Shown here in pieces: positions 1 through 8,644 of a DNA stretch of 45,607 nucleotides (its first letter is position 1; the number at the start of each line of letters is the position of its first letter). The stretch lies in NCBI RefSeq assembly GCF_000380965.1, contig NZ_KB905563.1, forward strand, positions 42,566 through 88,172, in the 5' to 3' direction. Origin of the DNA: Paenibacillus ginsengihumi DSM 21568 (lineage in GTDB: Bacteria; Bacillota; Bacilli; Paenibacillales; NBRC-103111). The notes beneath the pieces are model-generated. The model saw only the letters and a list, made by a program, of their open reading frames with translations, was not told where the DNA came from and searched no databases. Both the position numbers and the translations under genes were made by a program.

Positions 1-109
1 CGCGGAGCTCGCACGCTGACGCGGAGCTCGCACGCTGGCGCGGAGCTCGCACGCTGACGCGGAGCTTGCACGCTGGCGCGGAGCTTGCACGCTGGCGCGG
101 AGCTCGCAC
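1..109. repeat. 19-bp tandem repeat array, cut by the window edge
   Basis: A 14-bp partial unit is followed by five full 19-bp units at 15-33, 34-52, 53-71, 72-90 and 91-109. Each begins GCTGACG or GCTGGCG and ends GCTCGCAC or GCTTGCAC. Units alternate A/G at position 5 and C/T near position 14. The array runs directly into the 450-bp repeat at 110-563. The same arrangement of 19-mers followed by the 450-bp block recurs at 24918-25467. The units are contiguous, so this is not a CRISPR array. No gene is seen here. Confidence 0.9.
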
Positions 110-563
110 GCTAACGCAGGCCCCGGGAGCCGTCGGCTGAGTATCTCCGTCGCAGCAAAGTGTAGATTTGCACAATAAAGGAGCATGCCTATGGCAAGGT
201 TTTCTCAGCACTGCCCAAAAAACCGCGACTTCGATAAAGCGTTAATGTGTTAAAACGATGTGTGGCTTCTGCACCAGGCAACACTGCCGCTCAAGCGCAG
301 CCGCTCATCTGACGAATGCGCTTCTTTTATAGAAGCTTCTCTTCATGCTCGCTAGCCCAGGGTGCTGTTTTGCCGGGCTAACGCCAGCCACAGAGCTTAT
401 TTCCCTCGAAATCATCGATCTGAAATGGTAACGCAAGTGAGCATCCCTATTTCGCATGTTTGGCTACCCGATTCCGCGTTTTTGACCAAATTAGGCTGCC
501 CAGTCTGCGTTACATTTTAAAAAGGCCGCGTTTCAGCAAAATAGCGTTTGTCACTTGCGTTAG
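110..563. repeat. Dispersed ~450-bp intergenic repeat, copy A1
   Basis: This noncoding block aligns almost end to end with 25013-25467, with scattered substitutions and few indels. Shared stretches include the AAGTGTAG/TTTGCACAATAAAG region, the GCCGCTCAAGCGCAGCCGCTC segment and a terminal GCGTTTGTCACTNGCGTTAG. The motif GCGTTA or its complement TAACGC recurs several times. Three hairpins can be drawn: 155-171, 320-336 (GCTTCT/AGAAGC) and 353-380 (TAGCCC/GGGCTA). Their stems are kept in copy A2 by paired or wobble changes. No open reading frame of note is shared by the copies. The function is unknown; it could be a structured RNA or the remains of a mobile element. Confidence 0.85.
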
Positions 564-1422
564 AGAGGGAACGAAAGCGGCCGGGTGAGACCTGCATCTC
601 CGCCGTGAACACCCGGGTCATGTAATGGACGCTGCTAAAGCCGGTCAAACCGGCGATTTCTTTGATCGGCAGGTCGGTTGTCCGCAGCAAATAGGCGGCT
701 TGCCGCACCCGCTCGCGGCGAACGTACTGGACGAAGCTTTCCTTGATATTGCTCGTGAACAGGCGGGACAAATGGCGCTCGGAGACGTTCAGATACCGGG
801 CAATCTGCTTCAGCGACAGCTCCTTGTCCAGATTGTCGCGGATGTAAGCCTTGGCCCGTTGCAGTGTCACGGAGGCGCGCGGAGGCTCGCTGCCGATGGG
901 TGCCGTCCCGTCCATGAACAGCCCATGGAAGGAGACGAGCAGGGCGTGCGCCAGCCCAGGCAGCAATCCGGGTCCCGCGGCCCAGCAGGTCTTCTCGGGA
1001 ATGAGCAAAGATTTCCACAAGGCCGCCGCGCACGAAGCGTCCCCGTCCGGCACGATAGCCCGGGCGTGCAGCGCCATGGCGCCGTACCGCTCCGCCTCAT
1101 GACGGGACGATCTGCCCTCATCCACCTCGTAGGCGACGTACAGCAGGCGCAGCCCGCCGTCGCTCAAGAGCTGATGCGTCGCGCCGGGTCTCGAGCAGAT
1201 GAATGTCCCCGGCCGCAGCGGGTACCGCTCCCCCTCCTCCATATAGGTTCCCTCGCCGTCCAGCACATGGCAGACTTCGAAGAACGAATGCCGGTGCACG
1301 GGATTGTAGCTCAGCCGCGGCTCAAAGCCCCAGTAATGCACCCGGAAGCACAAGTCTCCGCTGCCCGGCAGCATCGCGTGCCCGTTCAAGCGGGCGGCGC
1401 TTTCTTTCGTCAAGTACGTCAC
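517..1422 (-). CDS. AraC-family transcriptional regulator with N-terminal cupin
   Basis: Predicted cytoplasmic DNA-binding regulator of 301 residues. Residues 1-130 form an AraC-type cupin sensor (HRHSFFEVCHVLDGEGTY, then a PGTFICSRPG turn). Residues 190-290 carry two helix-turn-helix motifs (LSLKQIARYLNVSERHLSRLF and IKEIAGLTGFSSVHYMTRVF), the usual AraC/XylS arrangement. The start is a GTG preceded by AAGGGAGAG 8 nt upstream. The gene is divergent from the dioxygenase-like gene at 1595, with about 170 bp between starts, so it probably controls that gene and itself. The effector is unknown. The family assignment is secure; the target is inferred from position only. Confidence 0.92.
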   Translation of the reverse strand: MTYLTKESAARLNGHAMLPGSGDLCFRVHYWGFEPRLSYNPVHRHSFFEVCHVLDGEGTYMEEGERYPLRPGTFICSRPGATHQLLSDGGLRLLYVAYEVDEGRSSRHEAERYGAMALHARAIVPDGDASCAAALWKSLLIPEKTCWAAGPGLLPGLAHALLVSFHGLFMDGTAPIGSEPPRASVTLQRAKAYIRDNLDKELSLKQIARYLNVSERHLSRLFTSNIKESFVQYVRRERVRQAAYLLRTTDLPIKEIAGLTGFSSVHYMTRVFTAEMQVSPGRFRSLSNASDKRYFAETRPF

Positions 1423-1594
1423 GCCGAATCTCTCCCTTGCAAGAAGATGGCCGAAAAAGACAAAAAAGCGGCGCCTCCGGATAAATACCGTTTTCCCCTG
1501 CCCCTATTATACTAAAAGCGTAACAAGCTAAATACAGCGGGATTTGTACATGGCGCCTGTACAGATCGCGCGCGAGCAAAGGAGGCCGCCTGAC

Positions 1595-2371
1595 ATGGTG
1601 ACGGAAAAGGATGCCGATTTTTACAAAGAAAACGGATATTTGCTGGTGAGGGGCGTATTCTCGCAAGAAGAAGTGGAGGCGATGCGGGAGGCGGTGGAAA
1701 AGATCATCCAACGTGCCGCCCAGGCCAATATGGACCGCAATCATGCCTGGAAAGGCGATTATTTGCCCCCGGAACAGCTGAGCAGGCTGGTGCTGAAAGG
1801 CTTCCACGACGTTCATTACCACGATGCCGCATTTCTGAGAGCGCTGTCGCACCCGGGCATGGTGGCCGTGCTGAACCGGCTGATCGGTCCGAACGTGCAG
1901 CTCCATCATTCCAAGATGCTGGTCAAGCCGCCGGAGAAGGGAGCGGCGTTCCCGATGCACCAGGATTATCCGTATTTTCCGCACGAAAAGCATTCGATGC
2001 TGGCGGCCAGCGTCCATCTCGACGATGCAGACGAGGAGAACGGCTGCCTGCGGGTGATCCCGGGTTCGCACAAGCAGGGGCCGCTCCCGCATACGGGCCG
2101 CCATTATTTGAACCACAAGGAGTATCCGATCTCGCTCGGGACGCCGTGTCCCGCACGGGCCGGCGATGTGCTGTTCTTCAACTATTTGACGATCCACGGC
2201 TCTGACGTCAACCGCAGCGCACGCACCCGCAGGAACGTGCTGTTCCAGTACCGCGACGCCGCCGACGCTCCGACGAGCAGCGTGCATTTTGACTGGGGGA
2301 TGGGGCTGATGGTCAGCGGGGAGAACCCTTATTTCGATAAGGCGAAGCCGAATTTCCGAATTATTTCGTGA
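1595..2371 (+). CDS. Phytanoyl-CoA dioxygenase (PhyH) family protein
   Basis: Probable Fe(II)/2-oxoglutarate-dependent oxygenase, 258 residues. The 2-His-1-carboxylate iron site is visible as HQD (H122, D124) and a distal His at TIHGSD (H201). Arginines at RTRRN about 11 residues later are placed to bind 2-oxoglutarate. The start is the ATG at 1595, because AAAGGAGG lies 9 nt upstream; an earlier in-frame ATG at 1544 has no such site. PhyH proteins hydroxylate diverse substrates, so the substrate cannot be named. It is divergent from an AraC regulator and convergent with a ferritin-like gene, suggesting a small inducible oxidative pathway. Confidence 0.9.
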   Translation: MVTEKDADFYKENGYLLVRGVFSQEEVEAMREAVEKIIQRAAQANMDRNHAWKGDYLPPEQLSRLVLKGFHDVHYHDAAFLRALSHPGMVAVLNRLIGPNVQLHHSKMLVKPPEKGAAFPMHQDYPYFPHEKHSMLAASVHLDDADEENGCLRVIPGSHKQGPLPHTGRHYLNHKEYPISLGTPCPARAGDVLFFNYLTIHGSDVNRSARTRRNVLFQYRDAADAPTSSVHFDWGMGLMVSGENPYFDKAKPNFRIIS

Positions 2372-2432
2372 TCGGCGAGCGCGAGCTGTCTCCGGCCCGG
2401 GTTCGGGACTCGGGGACGGCTCTGCTTATGTG

Positions 2433-2735
2433 CCGCTTCCGAGCGGGTGTAGGAGAGGGGAGGGAATGCCCCCGCCGTTCGTCCGCTTCGTCTCCCGCTC
2501 AACCGGCCGAAGCGTCCTCGCTCCGCTGCCGCTCAGGGCGGGGCCTACTCTCCCGAGGTGCTCCAGCTTGGCTCAACAGGCCGAAGCGTCCTCGCTCCGC
2601 TGCCGCTCAGGGCGGGGCCTACTCTCCCGAGGTGCTCCAGCTTGGCTCAACAGGCCGAAGCGTCCTCGCTCCACTGCCGCTGGGCAGTTCGCACCTGCTC
2701 CCAAAAGTGCTCCAGCTCCTGCGCCGCCAGCTCCC
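2433..2735. repeat. 74-bp tandem repeat at the 3' end of the ferritin-like gene
   Basis: The word CCGAAGCGTCCTCGCTCC occurs at 2507, 2581 and 2655, a period of exactly 74 bp. The rest of the unit (GGCGGGGCCTACTCTCCCGAGGTGCTCCAGCTTGGCTCAACAG) is identical in the two complete copies. The unit resembles the last codons of the neighbouring minus-strand gene: GTGCTCCAGCT recurs inside that coding sequence near 2706. The array therefore looks like a repeated duplication of the gene's 3' end. The gene's stop codon at 2647-2649 lies inside the innermost unit. The outer limits given are approximate. Confidence 0.8.
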
Positions 2736-3915
2736 GCACAAAGCCAATATCCTCGCCGATCAGCTCGGGGGACCATTTTCGTCCCAGCCCTGCGTGCACC
2801 ACCTCATCAGCCCAGTCGTAATCCTGGAATTGCGCCATCAGCGGATGCTTCGCCACATCCCGGCAAAACTCGTACTCGCCGGCTTTGCCGGGCCGCTTCA
2901 TCGCTCCCTCCTCGATGCCGATGGACAGCCACGCGTACTGAGCTCCGGGAATTTTCGCGGCGTTCACATCGTAATCGGACGTGTATTGGGGCCGGCTCAT
3001 CCAATCCTCGCCCTCGCACTCCAGCGCAGCCTGGCCGAACAAGGCGTGCCGCACCTCGTCCCACAGATGGCGCGCCAAATCCTTGTAGAACGCCCACGGC
3101 ATATGCTGCTGCGAATACAGAACGGCGGCGATCAGCTCGGCAGCGGTCATTTCTTCCTGCCGCACGCGCATTTTCTCCAGCAAGCTTCTTCGCACCGGAT
3201 CGTCCGGGGGCTGGGCAACGCCGGTGCGCGCCAGCGTCGTCGGGCCCATCCTCCGCGGGTCGCGCACCGACCGGACAGGCAGGACGTAAGGCTGTTGGGA
3301 GCGAATGCGGCCAGGCAACTGCGGCGGCTTCTTCCCAAGCCCGGCGATGCCTCCGGCGGCGGCCATAATGGAATTCAGTTGTTCTTTAAAAAGAACAAGC
3401 TCCCCATTGCCGGCGCTCAAGCGCTCCAGCTCGCCAATCATCTCCCCGCCCCAGGCGATCTGCTCCTCCAGATCCAGCGCGATTCCCCGCAAAATGCGAA
3501 TGGTCGGCTGGTCGACGATTTGCTGCGTGACGGCCATATGCTGCCGGTAAGCTGCCAGCAGCGCCGGCTTGATCACAGCGTAGATGCCGACGGTCAGCTC
3601 CAGGTCGCTGCGGGCGTGGAGCAGCTCATCCATCAGCAGCCCAAGGGCCGCGTCAGGCTCCCGGCTCAGCGCGGCCGGGGAAGTGCGCAGCTCGGCAATG
3701 CGCTGCCGCAACAGGTCCGCCGCCTCGGCGTCCTCATACAGATGCTTGCCGAGCGCCGCCTTCAAGTCCCAATTCTCCCTGGCTGGCAAATGCCCTGCGG
3801 CGGTTCGCAGCAGGCGCTCGTGGATGTATCGATAACGCTGCAGCAACCGGGCGTTTTGTTCGACGCTGTACGCTCCGAGCGCATGCGGGTTGGCGATGCC
3901 TGCGTATGACAGCAT
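2647..3915 (-). CDS. Ferritin-like (putative metal-binding helical) protein
   Basis: Protein of 422 residues of uncertain function. It contains repeated acidic-x-x-His motifs (MDELLHARSD, WDEVRHALFG, ADEVVHAGLG) in long helical stretches. These are typical of ferritin-like folds, in which such residues bind two irons, so a di-iron oxidase or oxygenase is possible. I do not recognise a characterised family member. A GGAGGGATTCGA-type leader precedes the ATG at 3915. The C-terminus (WSEDASAC) is encoded within a 74-bp tandem repeat, so the true end may have been altered by repeat expansion. It is convergent with the PhyH-like gene and may act with it. Confidence 0.72.
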   Translation of the reverse strand: MLSYAGIANPHALGAYSVEQNARLLQRYRYIHERLLRTAAGHLPARENWDLKAALGKHLYEDAEAADLLRQRIAELRTSPAALSREPDAALGLLMDELLHARSDLELTVGIYAVIKPALLAAYRQHMAVTQQIVDQPTIRILRGIALDLEEQIAWGGEMIGELERLSAGNGELVLFKEQLNSIMAAAGGIAGLGKKPPQLPGRIRSQQPYVLPVRSVRDPRRMGPTTLARTGVAQPPDDPVRRSLLEKMRVRQEEMTAAELIAAVLYSQQHMPWAFYKDLARHLWDEVRHALFGQAALECEGEDWMSRPQYTSDYDVNAAKIPGAQYAWLSIGIEEGAMKRPGKAGEYEFCRDVAKHPLMAQFQDYDWADEVVHAGLGRKWSPELIGEDIGFVRELAAQELEHFWEQVRTAQRQWSEDASAC

Positions 3916-4018
3916 TCGAATCCCTCCTTAAGGATTTGATCCAAGGCTTGAGCCTTGCCTCCATTATCCCTGCTGCGGCGCTGCCTGTTCCATGCAGCGA
4001 ACCGTACCGATGGTGGAT

Positions 4019-4996
4019 TTATTTGATATTTGCGAACAGCACATACCGGTTGAGCGGATAAGGCGCATCGTAAGCGCCCGCAGGGGCCAAATGGCGGATG
4101 CGCGGATCGGCGAACTGTCTGCGGTATTCTGTGGCATTCATTCCTTTGATCTTCACAAAGCAGCGGGAAAAATAATGCTCATCGCGAAAACCGACGGCGT
4201 AGGCGATTTCCTTCACCGTCTCCTCGCTCTGGATCAGCTGCCAAGCGGCCCGCTCAATGCGGCGGCGCACGAGCTCCTGCTGCGGCGGGATGCCCATTAG
4301 GCGCACGAACACGCGCGTGAAATGCTCGTGCGTCCAGCCGGACCGGCGGGCGATCTCGGCCACGGACAGGGGCTGATGCAGCCGCTCCTCCATGTATTCG
4401 AGCGCCCGCATCAGCTGCGGCGGCAGCGCAGGCTCAGCCGCCGCCTCCGCTTTGTCCGCCTCGGCCAGTCCCTTCAGTTCGGCCAATATCGCCTGCAGCA
4501 GCGTGACGCAGCGGGCTTCCCAGCAGGCGGGCCGGCTCGCGGACAAGTGAAGCAGGTGCCGGAGCATAGCCGGCACCAGCGGGGACTGCCCTGCCGGAAG
4601 CACCGGGCGGGCAGCGGAAGGCAGCGGCGCAGCGGCGGATGAGCCCGCGGCGTGAGATGGTGCAGCGGCGGATGGGCCCGCGGCGTGAGGCTGCGCAGCG
4701 GCGGATGGGCCGACGCGGAAATGCACGAACAGATGCCTCGTCGGGGCATCGGGATCGAAGCGGTACGCGTGCTCTTCCCCAGGGCGTGTCAGCACGAAAG
4801 ACGGCTCGCTCAGGCGGAAGCTTTGCGCGCCGGTCCGGTATACGGTGCCGGAGCCGGACGGGAAATAGACGAGCTCGTACTCGGCGAGCCGGCGCGGCCC
4901 CAGCGTCCAGCCGGCTTTGACCGTAAAATCGCCGGCCATGAGCAGCCGAACGGGGGCGCAAGCGGCGGACGCTTCGTTCTCATCGATAACGGTCAT
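4019..4996 (-). CDS. AraC-family transcriptional regulator with Ala/Pro-rich linker
   Basis: Predicted cytoplasmic regulator of about 325 residues. The N-terminal cupin (GDFTVKAGWTLGPRRLAEYELVYF, then LTRPGEEHAYRFDP) senses an unknown ligand. The C-terminal 100 residues carry two helix-turn-helix motifs (LSVAEIARRSGWTHEHFTRVF and VKEIAYAVGFRDEHYFSRCF). Between them, about residues 95-130 are a low-complexity GPSAAAQPHAAGPSAAAPSHAAG stretch encoded by a roughly 30-bp repeat. The start chosen is the ATG at 4996 with GAAAGGAG 11 nt upstream; an in-frame ATG at 5023 would add nine residues but lacks a clear site. It is divergent from the sensor kinase at 5187. Confidence 0.9.
   Translation of the reverse strand: MTVIDENEASAACAPVRLLMAGDFTVKAGWTLGPRRLAEYELVYFPSGSGTVYRTGAQSFRLSEPSFVLTRPGEEHAYRFDPDAPTRHLFVHFRVGPSAAAQPHAAGPSAAAPSHAAGSSAAAPLPSAARPVLPAGQSPLVPAMLRHLLHLSASRPACWEARCVTLLQAILAELKGLAEADKAEAAAEPALPPQLMRALEYMEERLHQPLSVAEIARRSGWTHEHFTRVFVRLMGIPPQQELVRRRIERAAWQLIQSEETVKEIAYAVGFRDEHYFSRCFVKIKGMNATEYRRQFADPRIRHLAPAGAYDAPYPLNRYVLFANIK
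4618..4712. repeat. ~30-bp tandem repeat inside an AraC gene
   Basis: Three imperfect copies of GCAGCGGCGGATGGGCCCGC plus GGCGTGAG run in phase with the reading frame. They encode the Ala/Pro/Ser/His linker of the AraC regulator. Because the period is close to a multiple of three, copy-number change would lengthen or shorten the linker without breaking the protein. Confidence 0.75.
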
Positions 4997-5186
4997 GGAA
5001 TCGCGGGCTCCTTTCATAGTCATGGTGTGAAGGCTGCTTGCGCTTTATCGTTCGGTCCGGAAACAATTTGCAGTTGTTCACCCGCGGCCTGCAGGAAGGA
5101 AATCGGCTCTTGTTAGCGAATTTTCTCATCGATAATCCACGAAAGGGGCATCTTACTGCCTAATTGCCGAATCGAAGGGGGGAAGT

Positions 5187-7004
5187 ATGATGCGGGTACG
5201 CAGGCTGCTCAAGCTGTATCATTTTTCCAGTCGTTGTGTCAAGCGCTTGCATTCGATTGCCGTCCAGCTGTTTTTGCTGTTCTTCGTCAGCATCCTGCTG
5301 CCGGTGCTGATTGGAGGCTACATTTCCTATCTGAAGTCGGCGCGAATGATCGAGGAGCAGGTGAGCAACGTCGCATCGCTGACGATCAAGCAGGTCAGGG
5401 ACAACATGAATTTTATTTTCAAAAGCATCGATAATACGTCTATGCGGCTTGTCAGCAACAAGACGATTCACGAGGCTCTGCAAGCTAAGAATATCACAAA
5501 CGACTACGAGAGTATTCAACTGAACACTGAGGCCAAGGAATTTATTATGTCGCTGATCATGAACATGCCGGAAATTATGGACATTTTTATCCTCGACATC
5601 CATAAGCAAAACTCGGTCGTCAGCTCGTCCTTCGTGATCGATCCGTGGCAGACGGAATGGTATCGGAAGGTCGTCCAGGCGGACGGCTCCGCCGTCTGGT
5701 TCGGCCTGTCCAATACGTCTTATGTCAAGGGCAGCGACATGGGCATTCCCGTCTTCGGGATGGGCCGGATGGTCAAGGATGTGGATACGGGCAAACCGCT
5801 CGGTGTCCTGTTCATCGAGGTGCGGGGTAAAATATTGACCGACACGCTGGACGATCTGCAGTTCGGGCAGACGGGTTATACGTATTTGGTCGACCGGGAT
5901 AACCGCTACACGTACCACCGCGAGCCGCAGCTGTTCGGCCATCTGTCCGATTTGACGCTGCCGGCCAGTACGGAGGTCATGCGGGTGCAGGGCAAGGACA
6001 TGATGGTCGTGCCAAGCGAGCTGAACAACGGCTGGCGCGTCGCCGGCATCGTGCCTGTCTCGGAGCTGGTGGCCAGCTCGGTCGAAATCCGCGACTTGAC
6101 GAACTGGATTGCGCTGGCCTCGGCGATCGTCGCCATCATCATGGGATACTACGTAGCTTACAAGATAGGCCGTCCTCTTGAATCGCTGACCAGGCTGATG
6201 AAGCGCAGCGAAGCCGGCGATTTGACGGTCCGATCTCCGATCGTCGGCAAGAACGAGATCGGCCAGCTCGCCCGCAGCTTCAACAAGATGATTAAGCAGA
6301 TCGACGTGCTGATCGGGCGCATCGCCGAGGAGGAGAACGAGAAGAAAAAAGCGGAAATCCGCGCCTTGAGATATCAGATCAACCCTCATTTTTTGTACAA
6401 TACGCTGAACTCGATTCGCTGGATGGCGAAGCTGCAGCGGACGGAGGATGTCGCCAACGCGATCACGACGCTCGTTCATCTGCTCGAAGCCAGCCTTGAG
6501 CGCAGCGGGCCGATGGTCCCTCTTGGAGAGGAGCTCAGCCTGCTGCAAAAGTATATGGTCATTCAGCAATACCGGTACAACAACGACATTGCCCTGCGCA
6601 TCGATTGTCCCCCGCACCTTAAGCAGATTTCGATCCCCCGCATGCTGCTGCAGCCGATCGTCGAAAATGCGATTTTTCACGGCATTGCTCCGAAGGAAGA
6701 GTGCGGCTCGATTTCGGTCAGCGTCCATGCCGAAGGCAAGGACGCTGTCATCGTCATCGCGGACGACGGCATCGGCATTCCGCAGGAGAAGCTGCCGCAT
6801 CTGCTCTCCGGCAACAGCGGCCAGCGGGCCAGCGGCATGACGCGGATCGGCCTGGCTCATGTGCATCAGACGCTGCAGCTGTATTACGGCCCGTCCTACG
6901 GGGCGCAGGTAAGCAGCACGGAAGGGAAAGGGACGGTTGTCCGGCTTGTCGTGCCAATGAGAGAGGAGGAAGAAGGTTATGTACAAAGTGCTGCTGGTCG
7001 ATGA
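5187..7004 (+). CDS. Sensor histidine kinase, YesM type
   Basis: Membrane sensor kinase of 605 residues, partner of the response regulator that follows. A transmembrane helix (about 27-48) leads to an extracytoplasmic sensing region of about 250 residues. A second helix (about 305-325) and a HAMP linker (about 328-380) follow. The phosphoacceptor is H401 in INPHFLYNTLNSIRW, characteristic of the YesM/LytS histidine-kinase class. The ATPase domain shows PIVENAIFHG and DDGIGI. The ATG at 5187 follows AAGGGGGGAAG. The end overlaps the next gene by 26 bp, indicating coupled translation. Such pairs usually sense sugars or envelope state and control an adjacent importer. Confidence 0.95.
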   Translation: MMRVRRLLKLYHFSSRCVKRLHSIAVQLFLLFFVSILLPVLIGGYISYLKSARMIEEQVSNVASLTIKQVRDNMNFIFKSIDNTSMRLVSNKTIHEALQAKNITNDYESIQLNTEAKEFIMSLIMNMPEIMDIFILDIHKQNSVVSSSFVIDPWQTEWYRKVVQADGSAVWFGLSNTSYVKGSDMGIPVFGMGRMVKDVDTGKPLGVLFIEVRGKILTDTLDDLQFGQTGYTYLVDRDNRYTYHREPQLFGHLSDLTLPASTEVMRVQGKDMMVVPSELNNGWRVAGIVPVSELVASSVEIRDLTNWIALASAIVAIIMGYYVAYKIGRPLESLTRLMKRSEAGDLTVRSPIVGKNEIGQLARSFNKMIKQIDVLIGRIAEEENEKKKAEIRALRYQINPHFLYNTLNSIRWMAKLQRTEDVANAITTLVHLLEASLERSGPMVPLGEELSLLQKYMVIQQYRYNNDIALRIDCPPHLKQISIPRMLLQPIVENAIFHGIAPKEECGSISVSVHAEGKDAVIVIADDGIGIPQEKLPHLLSGNSGQRASGMTRIGLAHVHQTLQLYYGPSYGAQVSSTEGKGTVVRLVVPMREEEEGYVQSAAGR

Positions 7005-8520
7005 CGAAGCTTTCGCGCGGATCGGGCTGCGCGATACGTTCGATTGGGAAGGCAACGGCTTTGTGCTGATCGGCGAAGCCGCCAACGGGAAAAGCGCGAT
7101 GAAATGGATTGAGCGGGGCGAGGTCGATATCTTGATCACCGATATCGCCATGCCGGTCATGGACGGCCTGGAGCTGATGCGGGCGGCCCGCGAGCGCTGT
7201 CCCTGGATCAAGATCGTGCTGCTCAGCTGCCACAGCGATTTTGCTTTCGTCAGGGAAGGCATGCGGATGGGGGCGTCGGATTATTTGCTGAAGCCGACGC
7301 TGGAGCCGGCCGATCTGAAGGAGGTGCTGGACAAGGTAAAGCTGCAGATCGAGGAGGACCGCAAAATCAGCGAAATGTACGTGCAGCAGGAGCTGACCGG
7401 ACGGCGGATCGAGCTGGAGAGGACGTTCGCCAGGCTGCTGACAGGCGAAGCGGGGGAAGCCGGCGCTGCGGCGAGCCCGCCGTGGCTTGCCGGAGGCTTC
7501 CGGGCGGTCGTGTGCCTATTGGACGGCGCTGCGGCGCTGCTCTCGGAGGAAGGGGGCATCTACGTGGAGATGGTGATCGAGGAGGCGCAGGACAGCTTCT
7601 ACGAGTGGGCCGGAGAGGGCGTGGCCTTTCGCGGCCATGCCGACCAGCTGATCGCCGTCATGCCGGCGCGGGAAGAGGACGAGGCGGCCTTCGTCGACCA
7701 ATTGAAAGCATATCGCGACCTGCTGGAAGGAAGAGGCTTCTCCTTCACGATGGGCATAAGCGGCATGTATACCGGGGCCGGCGAGGTGAAGCAGGCGATT
7801 CGCGAAGGGCGCGAAGTCGCCAAGCTGCGGTTCTTTCGCGGGCCCGGCGGCATTCACCGCCGCCGGCAGGCGCTCCGCCCGGATGCCGGCAAAGCGGAGG
7901 CGGCCGCCTGCCTATGGATGCAACTGCGGCAAGCCGTGGAGGATCGGCGGCGGGAGGATGCGACTGCCTGCCTGGGCGAGCTGATGCAGCATTGGACCGA
8001 GCATGACCGGTCGCCGGCGGAGGTGAAGCGGGAGGCGCAGGACGCGCTCGCCCTGTTCGATGCCGGGCGCACCGTGCCGCTGGAGCGGATCGAGACGCTG
8101 CGCGGAATGGAGACGGCGGACGAGGTGCGGGGCCTGGTCCAGGCCGCCTTCGACGAGCTGTGGCGCACCGGGGAGAAGGAAGAGGACAAGGGGCTGCACC
8201 GGCGCATCGTGGCCAAAGCGATCGAGTACATGAAGGAGAACTATTCCCGCAATATCAGCCTGCAGGATGTGGCCGACCATGTCGCGATCAGCAAAAATTA
8301 CTTCAGCGAGCTGTTCAAGAAAACGACGGGACAGACGTTCATCGATTATTTGATCAGGCTCAGGCTGAACCGGGCCAGCGAGCTGCTGCGGACGACGACG
8401 CTGAAAATATACGAGATCGCCGAAATGTCCGGCTTCAACGACGTGAAATATTTCAGCAAGGTGTTCAAGAAGGTGATGAAGGTGTCGCCGGCGGATTACC
8501 GGGAAGGCCGTGGCGGTTAA
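6979..8520 (+). CDS. Response regulator, YesN type (receiver plus AraC HTH)
   Basis: Cytoplasmic response regulator of 513 residues. The receiver domain has acidic residues D8-D9, the phosphorylated D55 in LITDIAMP and K105 in DYLLKP. The middle region resembles a degenerate GGDEF-like module of YesN proteins. The last 100 residues hold the AraC-type DNA-binding domain (ISLQDVADHVAISKNYFSELFKK and IYEIAEMSGFNDVKYFSKVFKK). It is translated from GGAGGAAGAAGG within the kinase gene end. Directly downstream lie two direct repeats (8537-8566) just upstream of the importer promoter, the expected place for its binding site. Confidence 0.95.
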   Translation: MYKVLLVDDEAFARIGLRDTFDWEGNGFVLIGEAANGKSAMKWIERGEVDILITDIAMPVMDGLELMRAARERCPWIKIVLLSCHSDFAFVREGMRMGASDYLLKPTLEPADLKEVLDKVKLQIEEDRKISEMYVQQELTGRRIELERTFARLLTGEAGEAGAAASPPWLAGGFRAVVCLLDGAAALLSEEGGIYVEMVIEEAQDSFYEWAGEGVAFRGHADQLIAVMPAREEDEAAFVDQLKAYRDLLEGRGFSFTMGISGMYTGAGEVKQAIREGREVAKLRFFRGPGGIHRRRQALRPDAGKAEAAACLWMQLRQAVEDRRREDATACLGELMQHWTEHDRSPAEVKREAQDALALFDAGRTVPLERIETLRGMETADEVRGLVQAAFDELWRTGEKEEDKGLHRRIVAKAIEYMKENYSRNISLQDVADHVAISKNYFSELFKKTTGQTFIDYLIRLRLNRASELLRTTTLKIYEIAEMSGFNDVKYFSKVFKKVMKVSPADYREGRGG

Positions 8521-8536
8521 CCAACAAATTCCCCAA

Positions 8537-8604
8537 ATTTCGGAAAGCAGTACACCATTTCGGAAAATAATCGGTTTATGCAAGAGAACCGGTCCCGTTA
8601 TACT
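8537..8604 (+). promoter_or_regulatory. Probable YesN operator (20-bp-spaced direct repeats) and promoter
   Basis: The decamer ATTTCGGAAA occurs exactly twice, at 8537-8546 and 8557-8566. The 20-bp spacing puts both copies on the same face of the helix, as expected for the two DNA-binding motifs or monomers of an AraC-type activator. About 8 bp downstream is a weak -35-like TTTATG (8574-8579), and TATACT at 8599-8604 can serve as -10. The geometry suits an activator touching RNA polymerase at the substrate-binding-protein promoter. The exact start of transcription is not shown by sequence. Confidence 0.55.
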
Positions 8605-8644
8605 GAAAGCGTATTCAATTTATATATCGAAGGGGATGATCGAT